A program made the translations under genes and the position numbers. Shown here one piece after another: positions 25,297 through 33,748 of a stretch of DNA of 64,000 bases; within the stretch, counting starts at the first letter, position 1; every line of letters starts with the position of its first letter. Under the pieces are notes generated by a model. It was not told the origin of the DNA, ran no database searches, and saw nothing but the letters and a program-made list of their open reading frames with translations. The DNA is from Pseudomonas syringae KCTC 12500 (GTDB lineage: Bacteria; Pseudomonadota; Gammaproteobacteria; Pseudomonadales; Pseudomonadaceae): NCBI RefSeq assembly GCF_000507185.2, contig NZ_AYTM02000002.1, positions 4,871,501 to 4,935,500 of the forward strand, read 5' to 3'.

Positions 25297-25345
25297 ATTA
25301 AGGCCAGTACCGTCAGGCCAGGATCATGCTAGACGCGTGGCGCAA

Positions 25346-25702
25346 TCAGACTTTGCGATTGCGATTCTGCAGGGCGCGCGCTTGCATGGCGACCTTGACC
25401 ACCGGCGTCAGCGTGATGCCCAGCTTCAACAGGCGGCCCAACAGGCTGGTACGCCCGGTCTTGGCACGTTTGCCGCTCAGGAAGCCCAGCAGGGCGACCG
25501 AGCCCACGCCCCAGAGGGGCGCGTGGCGAAAGCCCAGCGCGCTTTTCCAGTCATGGCGGATGCCGCGAAAGCGTTGCAACGGCTGCATCAGTTGCGTCGA
25601 TTCGTGGCGGATTTCCTGGCGGTGCATTTCCATGCGCAGGCGGATCAATGCCTTGCGCAGTTCTCGACGAGTATTGCTCTGGTGCGACTTGGGTTCACTC
25701 AT
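25346..25702 (-). CDS. Conserved basic hypothetical protein (third gene of stress trio)
   Basis: 118 aa, strongly basic (RRELRKALIRLRMEMHRQEIRHES), with one hydrophobic stretch (LWGVGSVALLGFL, about 65-77). It overlaps the holin-like gene by four bases and ends the operon before a strong terminator. It resembles the YqjK position in the enterobacterial yqjDEK cluster. Membrane-associated; function unknown. Confidence 0.8.
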   Translation of the reverse strand: MSEPKSHQSNTRRELRKALIRLRMEMHRQEIRHESTQLMQPLQRFRGIRHDWKSALGFRHAPLWGVGSVALLGFLSGKRAKTGRTSLLGRLLKLGITLTPVVKVAMQARALQNRNRKV

Positions 25703-26091
25703 GGCATCAATCGCTCACGGTCATTGGCCAGTTCTTCGAGGGTCGCGTGGAAGGGCGAAGACTCGTCGAAGATCGCTGCCTTGAGGCGCAATCCACAGAA
25801 GATCGCGGCTAGCAGGTAAAACGTACACAGGCCAACGATGCCGGCCAGGCGATAGCTGTCCCACAGAACGATCAGCAGCAAGGCCGAGAGCCCGGTGAGC
25901 AGCAGCAGGCCGAAAACCAAGGCCAGACCGGCGAACAGCAGCAGGCTGACGGTTCGCGCTTTCTGTTCCTGCAATTCGATGCCGAACAGCTCGACGTGAG
26001 TGTGCAACAGGCCAAGGAAGGCAGCGCCCAGGCGCCGCGGTGAAGCGCCCGGAGTTCCCTCGGGCGGTGCTGATTCCGTTCCCAGAGTCAT
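25699..26091 (-). CDS. Holin-superfamily III / YqjE-like membrane protein
   Basis: 130 aa with two membrane segments (SLLLFAGLALVFGLLLLTGLSA and AGIVGLCTFYLLAAIFCGL, abbreviated here) after a soluble N-terminus rich in Pro and Gly. It matches the Actino-holin/YqjE type proteins that lie next to DUF883 genes. It is in operon with both neighbours. A role in envelope stress is known only by association. Confidence 0.8.
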   Translation of the reverse strand: MTLGTESAPPEGTPGASPRRLGAAFLGLLHTHVELFGIELQEQKARTVSLLLFAGLALVFGLLLLTGLSALLLIVLWDSYRLAGIVGLCTFYLLAAIFCGLRLKAAIFDESSPFHATLEELANDRERLMP

Positions 26092-26095
26092 GATG

Positions 26096-26410
26096 TTAGC
26101 GCCTTGTAGCCAGCAGACCGATCAGAAAGCCGACACCTGCGGCGATACCGACTGACTGCCAGGGGTTGTTCTGAACGTAATCTTCGGTGGCAACCACTGC
26201 CGCTTCACCGCGCTCGCGCAACGAATCTTCGGTGGTCTTCAGGGTTTCCTTGGCACGCAGCAGACTTTCACGGATCTGGGCGCGCAGTTCATCGGCCTGA
26301 TCACCCGCCAGAGAGGCGGTATGCGCCAGTAATTTCTCAGTGTCGGCAACCAGCACCTGGAAGTCGGCTCTCAGGATTTCCTGAGCATTCTGTGCAGTTT
26401 CGCGGGCCAT
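26096..26410 (-). CDS. DUF883 (ElaB/YqjD) family protein
   Basis: 104 aa: a long amphipathic helix (ILRADFQVLVADTEKLLAHTA, shortened) ending in a C-terminal membrane anchor VGIAAGVGFLIGLLATRR with the family GxGxLIGLL-RR pattern. ElaB/YqjD proteins bind ribosomes at the inner membrane in stationary phase. First gene of the trio, preceded by GGAGAA-type ribosome site. Confidence 0.9.
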   Translation of the reverse strand: MARETAQNAQEILRADFQVLVADTEKLLAHTASLAGDQADELRAQIRESLLRAKETLKTTEDSLRERGEAAVVATEDYVQNNPWQSVGIAAGVGFLIGLLATRR

Positions 26411-26657
26411 GATGTTCTCCGTTTGGTGGGCGTATGAATGTTTCGAGTACAGGTGATTCCTGAAGGTTCACTTCGATTGCCGCATCTTGTTCGATCAGGC
26501 TTTACACTGCAGTTGCACCTTACTCCAAAAGTATCTGCCAGGAAAAACCGCAACCACTGGAAGATTGGGGTTCCGTACTTCTGGCCATTGGCTATGCTCC
26601 ACACGCGTGACCACGGGATGGCCTGGCGCGCGCGACATCCGTTGAATGGAGAGAGGC

Positions 26658-27728
26658 ATGGAGCGGCTGTATTCCCTGCAGGGGCTCAGGGGCGTAGCGG
26701 TCCTTGGCGTTGTGTTGTTTCACATGATGTCGGTAGAGAGCAAGTTTTCCGGGGGCGATATCCTTCTGCCGCCCTGGCTCGATTTTTTTCAGTTGGGCGT
26801 CGATCTGTTCTTCGTCATCAGCGGATTCGTCATGGTGATTGTCAGCCGTGGCCGTTTTCAGAGCGCAATCGAAGCCCAGCGGTTTCTGTTCAATCGGGTA
26901 TCGCGGATCTATCCCACGTACTGGTTGTACTTTTTCATCACCCTGGCGGTTTATCTGGTGCAGCCGGGCATGGTCAACAGCGGGCATGGCTCGTCCAGTC
27001 TGATCATGTCGTTCCTGCTGTTGCCCAACGACAAGGTGCTGCTGGTGATGGTGGCCTGGTCGCTGCTGTTCGAACTGTGGTTTTACGTGGTGTTCTCCGG
27101 CTTTCTGCTGTTTCGCGAGCGCAGCCTGCCGTTTCTGCTCGGCGGCTGGTGTCTGATCATCGTGGCGTTCAACACGCTGGCAGACTGGCAGGACTATTCC
27201 CCGGCAGTAAAGATCATCCTGCATCCCTATGCCCTCGAGTTCATGCTTGGCGCCGCGCTGGCCTTGTTCTTTTACGGTCGCCACAGTGCCCGCGTGCCGA
27301 CTGCTGCGGTCTGGTTACTGCTCGGTGTCGCGTTGTTGGCGGCGGTGCCCCTGATCGGCTATTACCGGCTGTATGAGAGTCAGGGGTTGCTGCGCATGCT
27401 CATGGTCGGCGGCACGTTCGGCATGCTGGTGGTGACGCTGGCATTGCTCGAACGGCGTCGACACCTGCGGGTGCCCGGGTTTCTGGTTGCCGTGGGCGAT
27501 ATGTCCTACACGGTCTACCTGTCTCATCTGCTGGTGCTGGGGGTGATCGGCAGGGTCTGGAGTCTGGTGGGAGCCTGGCCCGAAAGCTACCTGGACAACC
27601 TGTTTTTCGCGCTGCTGATGATGGCTGCGGCGGTGTGCTATGGCTGGGTCGGTTATCGTTGTTTCGAGAAACCGGTACTGGATCGCGCCAATGCGTTCAG
27701 CAAGGCGCATTTTCGGGTGTCGACGTGA
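26658..27728 (+). CDS. Membrane acyltransferase 3 family protein
   Basis: 356 aa, start ATG 26658 behind GGAGAGAGG (ATG 26646 is an alternative). Family marks: LYSLQGLRGVAVLGVVLFHM with the catalytic His, VDLFFVISGFVMV, and FNRVSRIYPTYWLYFF. About ten membrane segments. It probably O-acetylates a surface polysaccharide or lipid. Single gene, no clear operon. Confidence 0.88.
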   Translation: MERLYSLQGLRGVAVLGVVLFHMMSVESKFSGGDILLPPWLDFFQLGVDLFFVISGFVMVIVSRGRFQSAIEAQRFLFNRVSRIYPTYWLYFFITLAVYLVQPGMVNSGHGSSSLIMSFLLLPNDKVLLVMVAWSLLFELWFYVVFSGFLLFRERSLPFLLGGWCLIIVAFNTLADWQDYSPAVKIILHPYALEFMLGAALALFFYGRHSARVPTAAVWLLLGVALLAAVPLIGYYRLYESQGLLRMLMVGGTFGMLVVTLALLERRRHLRVPGFLVAVGDMSYTVYLSHLLVLGVIGRVWSLVGAWPESYLDNLFFALLMMAAAVCYGWVGYRCFEKPVLDRANAFSKAHFRVST

Positions 27729-27785
27729 TCCCGGTGCGCGCCTAGAATAATTTCCGCTTGCCGAGGATTCGCCGAGGATCGACTC

Positions 27786-28028
27786 ATGCCCCCCGAATGT
27801 CAGCTGTTCAGCACCCTGGGATGCCCGCTGTGCGAGGTTGCCGAAGCGGTTTTACTGCCGTTCGCCATCGAACACGGCCTGCTGGTTGAGCTGGTCGACA
27901 TCTGCGAGGATGAGCAACTGCTTGAACGCTACGAGTTGCGCGTTCCTGTGTTGCGGCGAGTCGACACCGGCGACGAGCTGGACTGGCCATTTGACGCGCC
28001 TCAAGTGGCGTCGTTTCTGAGTCGTTGA
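27786..28028 (+). CDS. Glutaredoxin-like DUF836 protein
   Basis: 80 aa, thioredoxin fold with CPLC at 14-17 and the cis-Pro in RVPVLRR. Short, cytosolic, probably a disulfide-handling protein. It stands 52 bases before pcaQ on the same strand. Confidence 0.85.
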   Translation: MPPECQLFSTLGCPLCEVAEAVLLPFAIEHGLLVELVDICEDEQLLERYELRVPVLRRVDTGDELDWPFDAPQVASFLSR

Positions 28029-28080
28029 GCGGCCTTGTCGTTGAGCTGCATTCCCTTTCATTTACCGGACACGACGCGCA

Positions 28081-29001
28081 GTGAATATCGATACACGCAT
28101 CAAATTTCGCCATCTGGTCTGCTTTCTAGAAGTGGCCCGGCAGGGCAGTCTGGCGCGTGCTTCCGACGTTCTGGCGATCAGTCAGCCGGCGCTGTCGAAA
28201 AGTCTCAAAGAGCTGGAAACCCTGCTCGACACCACGCTGTTCGTGCGCAGTAAAAGTGGTGCGGCACTCACTGAAGCGGGCGTGGCGTTCATGCGCTTTG
28301 CCGGGCCCAGCGTGCAGGCCCTGCGCGAGGGCGTCAGCAGTCTGCGTTCGGGTGAGCACGACACGGTCACTGCACGACTGGGCGTACTGTCGACGGCCGA
28401 AAGCCTGTTGGTGCCCGAGGTGGTTCATCGCCTGCACCAGCAGCACCCGGCGCTGATCGTCAGCGTAATGACCGGGCCCAGTGCCTATCTGCTGTCGCAA
28501 TTGAGGGTAGGGGAGCTGGATCTGGTGGTCGGGCGCATGACGGACAGTCCGCAGATTCAGGGCCTGACGTTCGAGCACCTGTACAACGAGTCGATGACGC
28601 TGGTGGTGCGCAGCGATCACCCGTTGCTGGCTGCGCCGCTCAAGCCCGAAAGTCTGGAGCAGTTCCCGCTGGTGCTGCCGCTGGCAGGCACGACCATCCG
28701 CAAGTTTGCCGACAGCCTGTTCGTACAGTGCGGTATCCGCATGCCACGTCAGCGCCTTGAAACCCTTTCGCTCACCCTCAGCCGTCGCTATGTGCAATGC
28801 AGCGATGCGGTGTGGATCGCGCCGCTGGATGCCGTGTCGCTGGAGTTGAAAGGCGGCACACTGGTCGAGCTGGACATGGGTATTCGTGAACCGGGCGGTT
28901 CGGTCGGTTTGTGCAGCAACCCGGCCTTGCCACTCACGCGCGCAGCGCAGTGGTGCGTGGACGAGCTGCGGCGCCTTGGAGAGGCCTATCGCAACATCTA
29001 G
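28081..29001 (+). CDS. pcaQ: LysR-type activator of protocatechuate genes
   Basis: 306 aa, GTG start 28081. N-terminal LysR helix-turn-helix (ARQGSLARASDVLAISQPALS) and C-terminal inducer-binding domain. PcaQ activates pcaHG and related genes in response to pathway intermediates. Here it precedes pcaHG on the same strand, with its probable binding site directly after its stop codon, rather than being divergent as in rhizobia. Confidence 0.92.
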   Translation: MNIDTRIKFRHLVCFLEVARQGSLARASDVLAISQPALSKSLKELETLLDTTLFVRSKSGAALTEAGVAFMRFAGPSVQALREGVSSLRSGEHDTVTARLGVLSTAESLLVPEVVHRLHQQHPALIVSVMTGPSAYLLSQLRVGELDLVVGRMTDSPQIQGLTFEHLYNESMTLVVRSDHPLLAAPLKPESLEQFPLVLPLAGTTIRKFADSLFVQCGIRMPRQRLETLSLTLSRRYVQCSDAVWIAPLDAVSLELKGGTLVELDMGIREPGGSVGLCSNPALPLTRAAQWCVDELRRLGEAYRNI

Positions 29002-29002
29002 C

Positions 29003-29026
29003 ATCCATAACCAATTGGTTATGGAT
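29003..29026. promoter_or_regulatory. PcaQ binding site
   Basis: A perfect 24-bp palindrome centred on ATAACC-AATT-GGTTAT, matching the known PcaQ consensus ATAACC-N4-GGTTA. It lies 114 bases before pcaH, a suitable place for LysR-type activation. Confidence 0.8.
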
Positions 29027-29139
29027 CGTTGGGTTTATTTCAGTTCTCTGTAAGCATGGATCACGCGACACTTCGCCGCAGCCTGTAGCGCATGTGATCG
29101 ACGCCTGCGCGCCCCCATAAGAAAAACGAGGAGAACGCC

Positions 29140-29859
29140 ATGTCTGCCGCGGACAACAGCCGCTTCGTCATTCGTGACCGAAACTGGCATCCAAAAGCTC
29201 TCACCCCTGATTACAAGACCTCGATCCTGCGCTCGCCGCGTCAGGCGCTGGTCAGTATCCCGCAGTCCATTTCCGAAACCACCGGCCCGGATTTCTCGCA
29301 TTTGAAATTCGGCCAGCACGATAACGACCTGCTGCTCAATTTCAACAACGGTGGGCTGCCCATCGGCGAGCGTATCCTGCTGGCCGGGCGGGTCTGCGAT
29401 CAGTACGGAAAGCCGATCCCGCATACGCTGGTGGAGATCTGGCAGGCCAACGCCGGCGGGCGTTATCGCCACAAGCGCGATGCCTATCTGGCGCCTATCG
29501 ATCCCAATTTCGGCGGCGTCGGACGTGCGTTGACCGACAGCGAAGGCAATTACAGCTTCCGTACCGTCAAGCCAGGGCCTTACCCGTGGCGCAACGGTCC
29601 CAACGACTGGCGCCCGGCGCACATTCATGTGTCGATCAGCGGGCCGTCGATTGCCACACGGCTGATCACTCAGTTGTATTTCGAAGGCGACCCGCTGATT
29701 CCGATCTGCCCGATCGTCAAGGCCATCGCCAACCCAGACGCCGTGCAGAGCCTGATTGCCAGGCTCGACCTCGGCCTGGGCAATCCGATGGATTGCCTGG
29801 CGTATCGCTTTGACATCGTGTTGCGCGGCCAGCGCAAGACTCACTTCGAAAACTGCTGA
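29140..29859 (+). CDS. pcaH: Protocatechuate 3,4-dioxygenase beta subunit
   Basis: 239 aa, start ATG 29140 behind GAGGAGAA. It cleaves protocatechuate to 3-carboxy-cis,cis-muconate with non-haem Fe(III). The iron ligands are in this subunit: Tyr in GGRYRHKRD, Tyr in [12 protein letters not shown], and the two His of RPAHIHVSI. Full length compared with P. putida PcaH. pcaG follows 11 bases later. Confidence 0.96.
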   Translation: MSAADNSRFVIRDRNWHPKALTPDYKTSILRSPRQALVSIPQSISETTGPDFSHLKFGQHDNDLLLNFNNGGLPIGERILLAGRVCDQYGKPIPHTLVEIWQANAGGRYRHKRDAYLAPIDPNFGGVGRALTDSEGNYSFRTVKPGPYPWRNGPNDWRPAHIHVSISGPSIATRLITQLYFEGDPLIPICPIVKAIANPDAVQSLIARLDLGLGNPMDCLAYRFDIVLRGQRKTHFENC

Positions 29860-29870
29860 GGAGGCCCGAC

Positions 29871-30473
29871 ATGCCCGTTCAATTGCTGCAGGAAACCCCT
29901 TCGCAAACCGCTGGCCCTTACGTTCACATCGGTCTTGCACCGCAGGTGGCCGGCAACCCGACCCGCGAGCTGGAAATCTGGAACGAGATGGCCAGGCCCG
30001 AGGCGCCCGGCGAGCACATCGTGTTGCTGGGCAACGTCTTCGACGGCAACGGTCACCTGATCCGTGATGCCTATCTGGAGTTCTGGCAGGCGGATCATCA
30101 GGGTGCGTATCACAGCGAATTCGACCCGGACAGGCCGTTCAACGGCTTTGGTCGCACGGCTACCACGGACGATGGCCAATGGATCCTGAAGACCATCAAA
30201 CCAGGCTCGGCGCGCAATGCGGCGGGCGTGCCGATGGCGGCGCACATCAATGTTTCGCTGTTTGCGCGGGGCATCAATATTCATCTGCAGACGCGGTTGT
30301 ATTTCGACGACGAAGCCCAGGCGAACGCGCAGGACCCGGTGCTCAATCTGATTGAGCAGCCCCCGCGCCGCGAAACCCTGGTGGCACGTCGTTGCACGCA
30401 CGAGGGGCAGACGGCCTATCGTTTTGATATCCGCGTACAGGGTGAGGGCAAGACAGTGTTTTTCGATTTCTGA
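29871..30473 (+). CDS. pcaG: Protocatechuate 3,4-dioxygenase alpha subunit
   Basis: 200 aa. It has the family start TPSQTAGPYVHIGL and the dioxygenase core (LIRDAYLEFWQADHQGAY), but lacks the iron-binding His pair, as normal for alpha subunits (here HINVSL). It pairs with PcaH in the (alpha-beta)12 enzyme. Ribosome site GAGGAGG overlaps the pcaH end. Confidence 0.96.
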   Translation: MPVQLLQETPSQTAGPYVHIGLAPQVAGNPTRELEIWNEMARPEAPGEHIVLLGNVFDGNGHLIRDAYLEFWQADHQGAYHSEFDPDRPFNGFGRTATTDDGQWILKTIKPGSARNAAGVPMAAHINVSLFARGINIHLQTRLYFDDEAQANAQDPVLNLIEQPPRRETLVARRCTHEGQTAYRFDIRVQGEGKTVFFDF

Positions 30474-30559
30474 ATCGCTTGTCGATTCAGCAATCAATGT
30501 GCGTGCGTTTCAAGGCGCCTGCATCGGCAGGCGACCCTATAAAAATAAAAGGACCCTCC

Positions 30560-31909
30560 ATGACGCTTTCCGCCGGCAGCCCCGCGTCGAGTACGCTCGA
30601 CGTTCAGGCCTTCATCAATGCACAACCGCTATCCGGGTATCAGTGGCGAGTGGTTGCGCTGTGTTTTCTGATCGTGTTTCTCGACGGCCTCGATACGGCC
30701 GCAATGGGCTTCATTGCACCCGCACTCAGCCAGGATTGGGGGATCGATCGGGCCAGCCTGGGGCCGGTGATGAGCGCTGCGCTGATCGGCATGGTATTCG
30801 GCGCGCTGGGTTCCGGCCCGCTGGCCGACCGCTTCGGGCGCAAGGTGGTGCTGGTGGTCGCGGTGCTGCTGTTCGGTCTTTTCAGTCTGGCCTCAGCCTA
30901 CAGCAGCAACATCGATCAATTGCTGGTACTGCGCCTGTTGACCGGGCTGGGTCTTGGCGCGGCGATGCCCAACGCCACCACCTTGCTGTCGGAATATACC
31001 CCCGAGCGGCTCAAGTCGTTGCTGGTGACGAGCATGTTCTGCGGTTTCAATCTGGGCATGGCGTGCGGCGGTTTTGTATCAGCCAAACTGATCCCCAGCA
31101 TGGGCTGGCATAGCCTGCTGATGCTGGGCGGTATTCTGCCCCTCCTGCTGGGGTTGGTGCTGATGGTCTGGCTGCCGGAGTCGGCGCGGTTTCTGGTGGT
31201 ACGCAATCGCGGTGCAGAGCGGATCCGCAAGGTGCTGGCACCGATTGCGCCAAAGGCGCTGGCCGGTATCACTGATTTCAGCGTTCCCGAACAGAAAACG
31301 GTCAGCAGCCGCAATGTGCTGAAAGTGATCTTCTCCGGCAACTACAGTGCCGGCACGCTGTTGCTGTGGCTGACGTATTTCATGGGTCTGGTCATCGTCT
31401 ACCTGCTGACCAGCTGGCTGCCGACGCTGATGCGCGACAGCGGCGCGAGCATGGAACAGTCGGCCTTTATTGGCGCGCTGTTTCAGTTCGGCGGGGTGTT
31501 GAGTGCTGTGGGCGTGGGCTGGGCGATGGATCGTTACAACCCGCACAAGGTCATTGGTTGTGCCTATGCACTGGCGGGGGTGTTCGCCTGGCTGGTCGGG
31601 CAGAGTCTGGGTAATGTCGCGCTGTTGGCGACACTGGTGCTGCTGGCCGGCATGTGCATCAACGGCGCGCAGTCGGCAATGCCGTCGCTGGCAGCGCGTT
31701 TTTACCCCACTCAGGGGCGTGCCACGGGCGTGTCGTGGATGCTCGGGATAGGCCGTTTCGGCGCCATTCTCGGCGCCTGGGCCGGTGCCACGCTGCTGGG
31801 CCTGGGCTGGACGTTCGAGCAGGTGCTGACCGCGCTGGTCATCCCGGCGGCGCTGGCCGCGATAGCGGTGCTGATCAAGGGCTGGGTCAGTCATTCGGAC
31901 GCTACCTGA
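30560..31909 (+). CDS. pcaK: Aromatic acid:H+ symporter (MFS, PcaK type)
   Basis: 449 aa from ATG 30560 (GGACCC nearby). Twelve membrane segments. MFS signatures are FLDGLDTAAMGFIAPAL with the DGxD motif of the aromatic acid/H+ symporter family, and GPLADRFGRKVVL. It probably imports 4-hydroxybenzoate or protocatechuate. It lies in the pca operon between pcaG and pcaB; substrate is inferred from this. Confidence 0.85.
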   Translation: MTLSAGSPASSTLDVQAFINAQPLSGYQWRVVALCFLIVFLDGLDTAAMGFIAPALSQDWGIDRASLGPVMSAALIGMVFGALGSGPLADRFGRKVVLVVAVLLFGLFSLASAYSSNIDQLLVLRLLTGLGLGAAMPNATTLLSEYTPERLKSLLVTSMFCGFNLGMACGGFVSAKLIPSMGWHSLLMLGGILPLLLGLVLMVWLPESARFLVVRNRGAERIRKVLAPIAPKALAGITDFSVPEQKTVSSRNVLKVIFSGNYSAGTLLLWLTYFMGLVIVYLLTSWLPTLMRDSGASMEQSAFIGALFQFGGVLSAVGVGWAMDRYNPHKVIGCAYALAGVFAWLVGQSLGNVALLATLVLLAGMCINGAQSAMPSLAARFYPTQGRATGVSWMLGIGRFGAILGAWAGATLLGLGWTFEQVLTALVIPAALAAIAVLIKGWVSHSDAT

Positions 31910-31933
31910 AACCTTTCAATCTGGAGTGGTGAT

Positions 31934-33295
31934 GTGAACAGAGCGAGCAATCAACTTTTCGATGCCTACTTCATGCAACCCGAAATGCGCGAGATCTTTT
32001 CCGATGAAGGCCGGGTGCAGGGCATGCTCGATTTCGAGGCTGCGCTGGCCCGGGCACAGGCGCGCGTCGGCCTGATCCCGCCCGAGGTGGTCGCCGACAT
32101 CGAGCTGAGCTGCGACGCACGGCTGTTCGATTTCGACGCGCTGGCAATCGCCATCGGCAGTGCCGGCAATTCAGCGATTCCGCTGGTCAAGGCGCTGGGC
32201 AAACAGATTGCCGCACGCAGCGCTGAAGCCGAGCGCTACGTGCACATGGGCGCGACCAGTCAGGATGTGATGGACAGCGGGCTGGTCCTGCAACTACGTC
32301 GAGCCATCGTGCTGCTTGAGCGTGACCTCAGTCGACTGGCCGATGCGATGGCTGAGCAGGCACAGTGTCATGCCTGCACGCCCCTGGCCGGACGCACTTG
32401 GCTGCAGCAGGCCACGCCGGTCACATTGGGGATGAAAATCGCCGGCTGGCTGGGCGCAGTCACTCGCCATCGACAGCGCTTGAACGAGATCAAACCGCGC
32501 CTGCTGTGCCTGCAGTTCGGTGGTGCGTCCGGCAGCCTCGCGGCGCTGGGCGATCAGGCCTTTTCGGTGGCCGAAGCGCTGGCCGATGAATTGCAACTGG
32601 CGTTGCCCGAGCAGCCCTGGCACACCCAGCGCGACCGACTGGTGGAGTTTGCCGGTCTGTTGGGCCTGATCGCCGGCAGTCTCGGCAAGCTGGGGCGCGA
32701 TGTGAGCCTGTTGATGCAGACCGAAGTGGGCGAGGTCTTCGAGCCTTCGGCGCCGGGCAAGGGCGGATCTTCGACCATGCCGCACAAACGCAACCCGGTC
32801 GGCGCCGCGGTCATGATCAGCACCGCCACTCGCGCACCGGGGCTGGTGGCCACCATGCTGTCGGCCATGCCGCAGGAGCACGAACGCAGCCTGGGCCTGT
32901 GGCATGCCGAGTGGGAGACCTTACCGGAACTGTGCTGTCTGGTCTCCGGTTCCCTGCAGCAGGCCTTGCAGGTGATACCCGGTCTGCAGGTCGATGCCGA
33001 GCGCATGGCGATCAATCTTCAATCCACCAAAGGCCTGGTTCTCGCCGAGGCAGTGAGCATTGCGCTGGCTCAGCGCATCGGGCGCGATGCTGCCCACCAT
33101 CTTGTAGAGCAGTGCTGCCGGCGTGCGGTGGAGCAGGGCGCGCATTTGCGTCAGGTGCTCGGCGAAACCCCGCAGGTCAGCGAGCAGTTTTCTTCTGACG
33201 AGCTGGATCGTCTGCTCGATCCGGCTCATTACCTTGGCCAGGCTCGCCATTGGGTCGAGCGCGCCGTGGCCGAACACACAAGGATTTCCCAATGA
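31934..33295 (+). CDS. pcaB: 3-carboxy-cis,cis-muconate cycloisomerase
   Basis: 453 aa, GTG start 31934 behind GGAGTGG. Fumarase/argininosuccinase superfamily: GSSTMPHKRNP signature with the catalytic Ser loop near residue 280, HMGATSQDVMDS. It converts carboxymuconate to gamma-carboxymuconolactone. Its stop overlaps pcaC (ATGA). Confidence 0.95.
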   Translation: MNRASNQLFDAYFMQPEMREIFSDEGRVQGMLDFEAALARAQARVGLIPPEVVADIELSCDARLFDFDALAIAIGSAGNSAIPLVKALGKQIAARSAEAERYVHMGATSQDVMDSGLVLQLRRAIVLLERDLSRLADAMAEQAQCHACTPLAGRTWLQQATPVTLGMKIAGWLGAVTRHRQRLNEIKPRLLCLQFGGASGSLAALGDQAFSVAEALADELQLALPEQPWHTQRDRLVEFAGLLGLIAGSLGKLGRDVSLLMQTEVGEVFEPSAPGKGGSSTMPHKRNPVGAAVMISTATRAPGLVATMLSAMPQEHERSLGLWHAEWETLPELCCLVSGSLQQALQVIPGLQVDAERMAINLQSTKGLVLAEAVSIALAQRIGRDAAHHLVEQCCRRAVEQGAHLRQVLGETPQVSEQFSSDELDRLLDPAHYLGQARHWVERAVAEHTRISQ

Positions 33296-33690
33296 CCGAA
33301 GACGAACGTTACCAAGCCGGCATGCAGGTGCGCCGCGCGGTGCTGGGCGATGCGCATGTCGATAACAGCCTGAGCAAACTGACGCCGTTCAATGAAGAGT
33401 TTCAGGAGATGATCACTCGTCACGCCTGGGGTGATATCTGGACGCGTCCGGGGTTGCCGCGCCATACGCGCAGCCTGATCACCATCGCGATGCTGATCGG
33501 CATGAATCGCGAAGGCGAATTGCGCCTGCACCTCAAGGCCGCGAAAAACAACGGCGTGACCCGCGAGGAAATCAAGGAAGTGCTGATGCAGAGCGCTATC
33601 TACTGCGGCATTCCTGCGGCCAATGCAACGTTCCATCTGGCTGAAGCGGTGTGGGATGAAATGGGCGTGGAGTCATTGCAGGACAATTGA
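33292..33690 (+). CDS. pcaC: 4-carboxymuconolactone decarboxylase
   Basis: 132 aa from ATG 33292, overlapping pcaB. CMD/AhpD-like fold: TRHAWGDIWTRPGLPRHTRSL, and EIKEVLMQSAIYCGIPAA with the conserved Cys. It makes beta-ketoadipate enol-lactone. In P. putida pcaD lies between pcaB and pcaC; here it does not, so the next enzyme must be encoded elsewhere. Confidence 0.95.
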   Translation: MTEDERYQAGMQVRRAVLGDAHVDNSLSKLTPFNEEFQEMITRHAWGDIWTRPGLPRHTRSLITIAMLIGMNREGELRLHLKAAKNNGVTREEIKEVLMQSAIYCGIPAANATFHLAEAVWDEMGVESLQDN

Positions 33691-33705
33691 GAGCGGTGAT
33701 CGAGA

Positions 33706-33738
33706 ACGCCGCCGCAGCGCCCTCGGCCACGGCGGCGT
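33706..33738. terminator. Stem-loop between convergent pcaC and oprD
   Basis: ACGCCGCCG / CGGCGGCGT, a nine-bp GC stem with 15-base loop and no T-run. It may end transcripts from both sides. Confidence 0.45.
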
Positions 33739-33748
33739 CCTGTTCGGA

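Noticed and set aside
24321..25301. 326-codon plus-strand frame opposite dgt
   Set aside because: Shadow of dgt; no ribosome site or domain.
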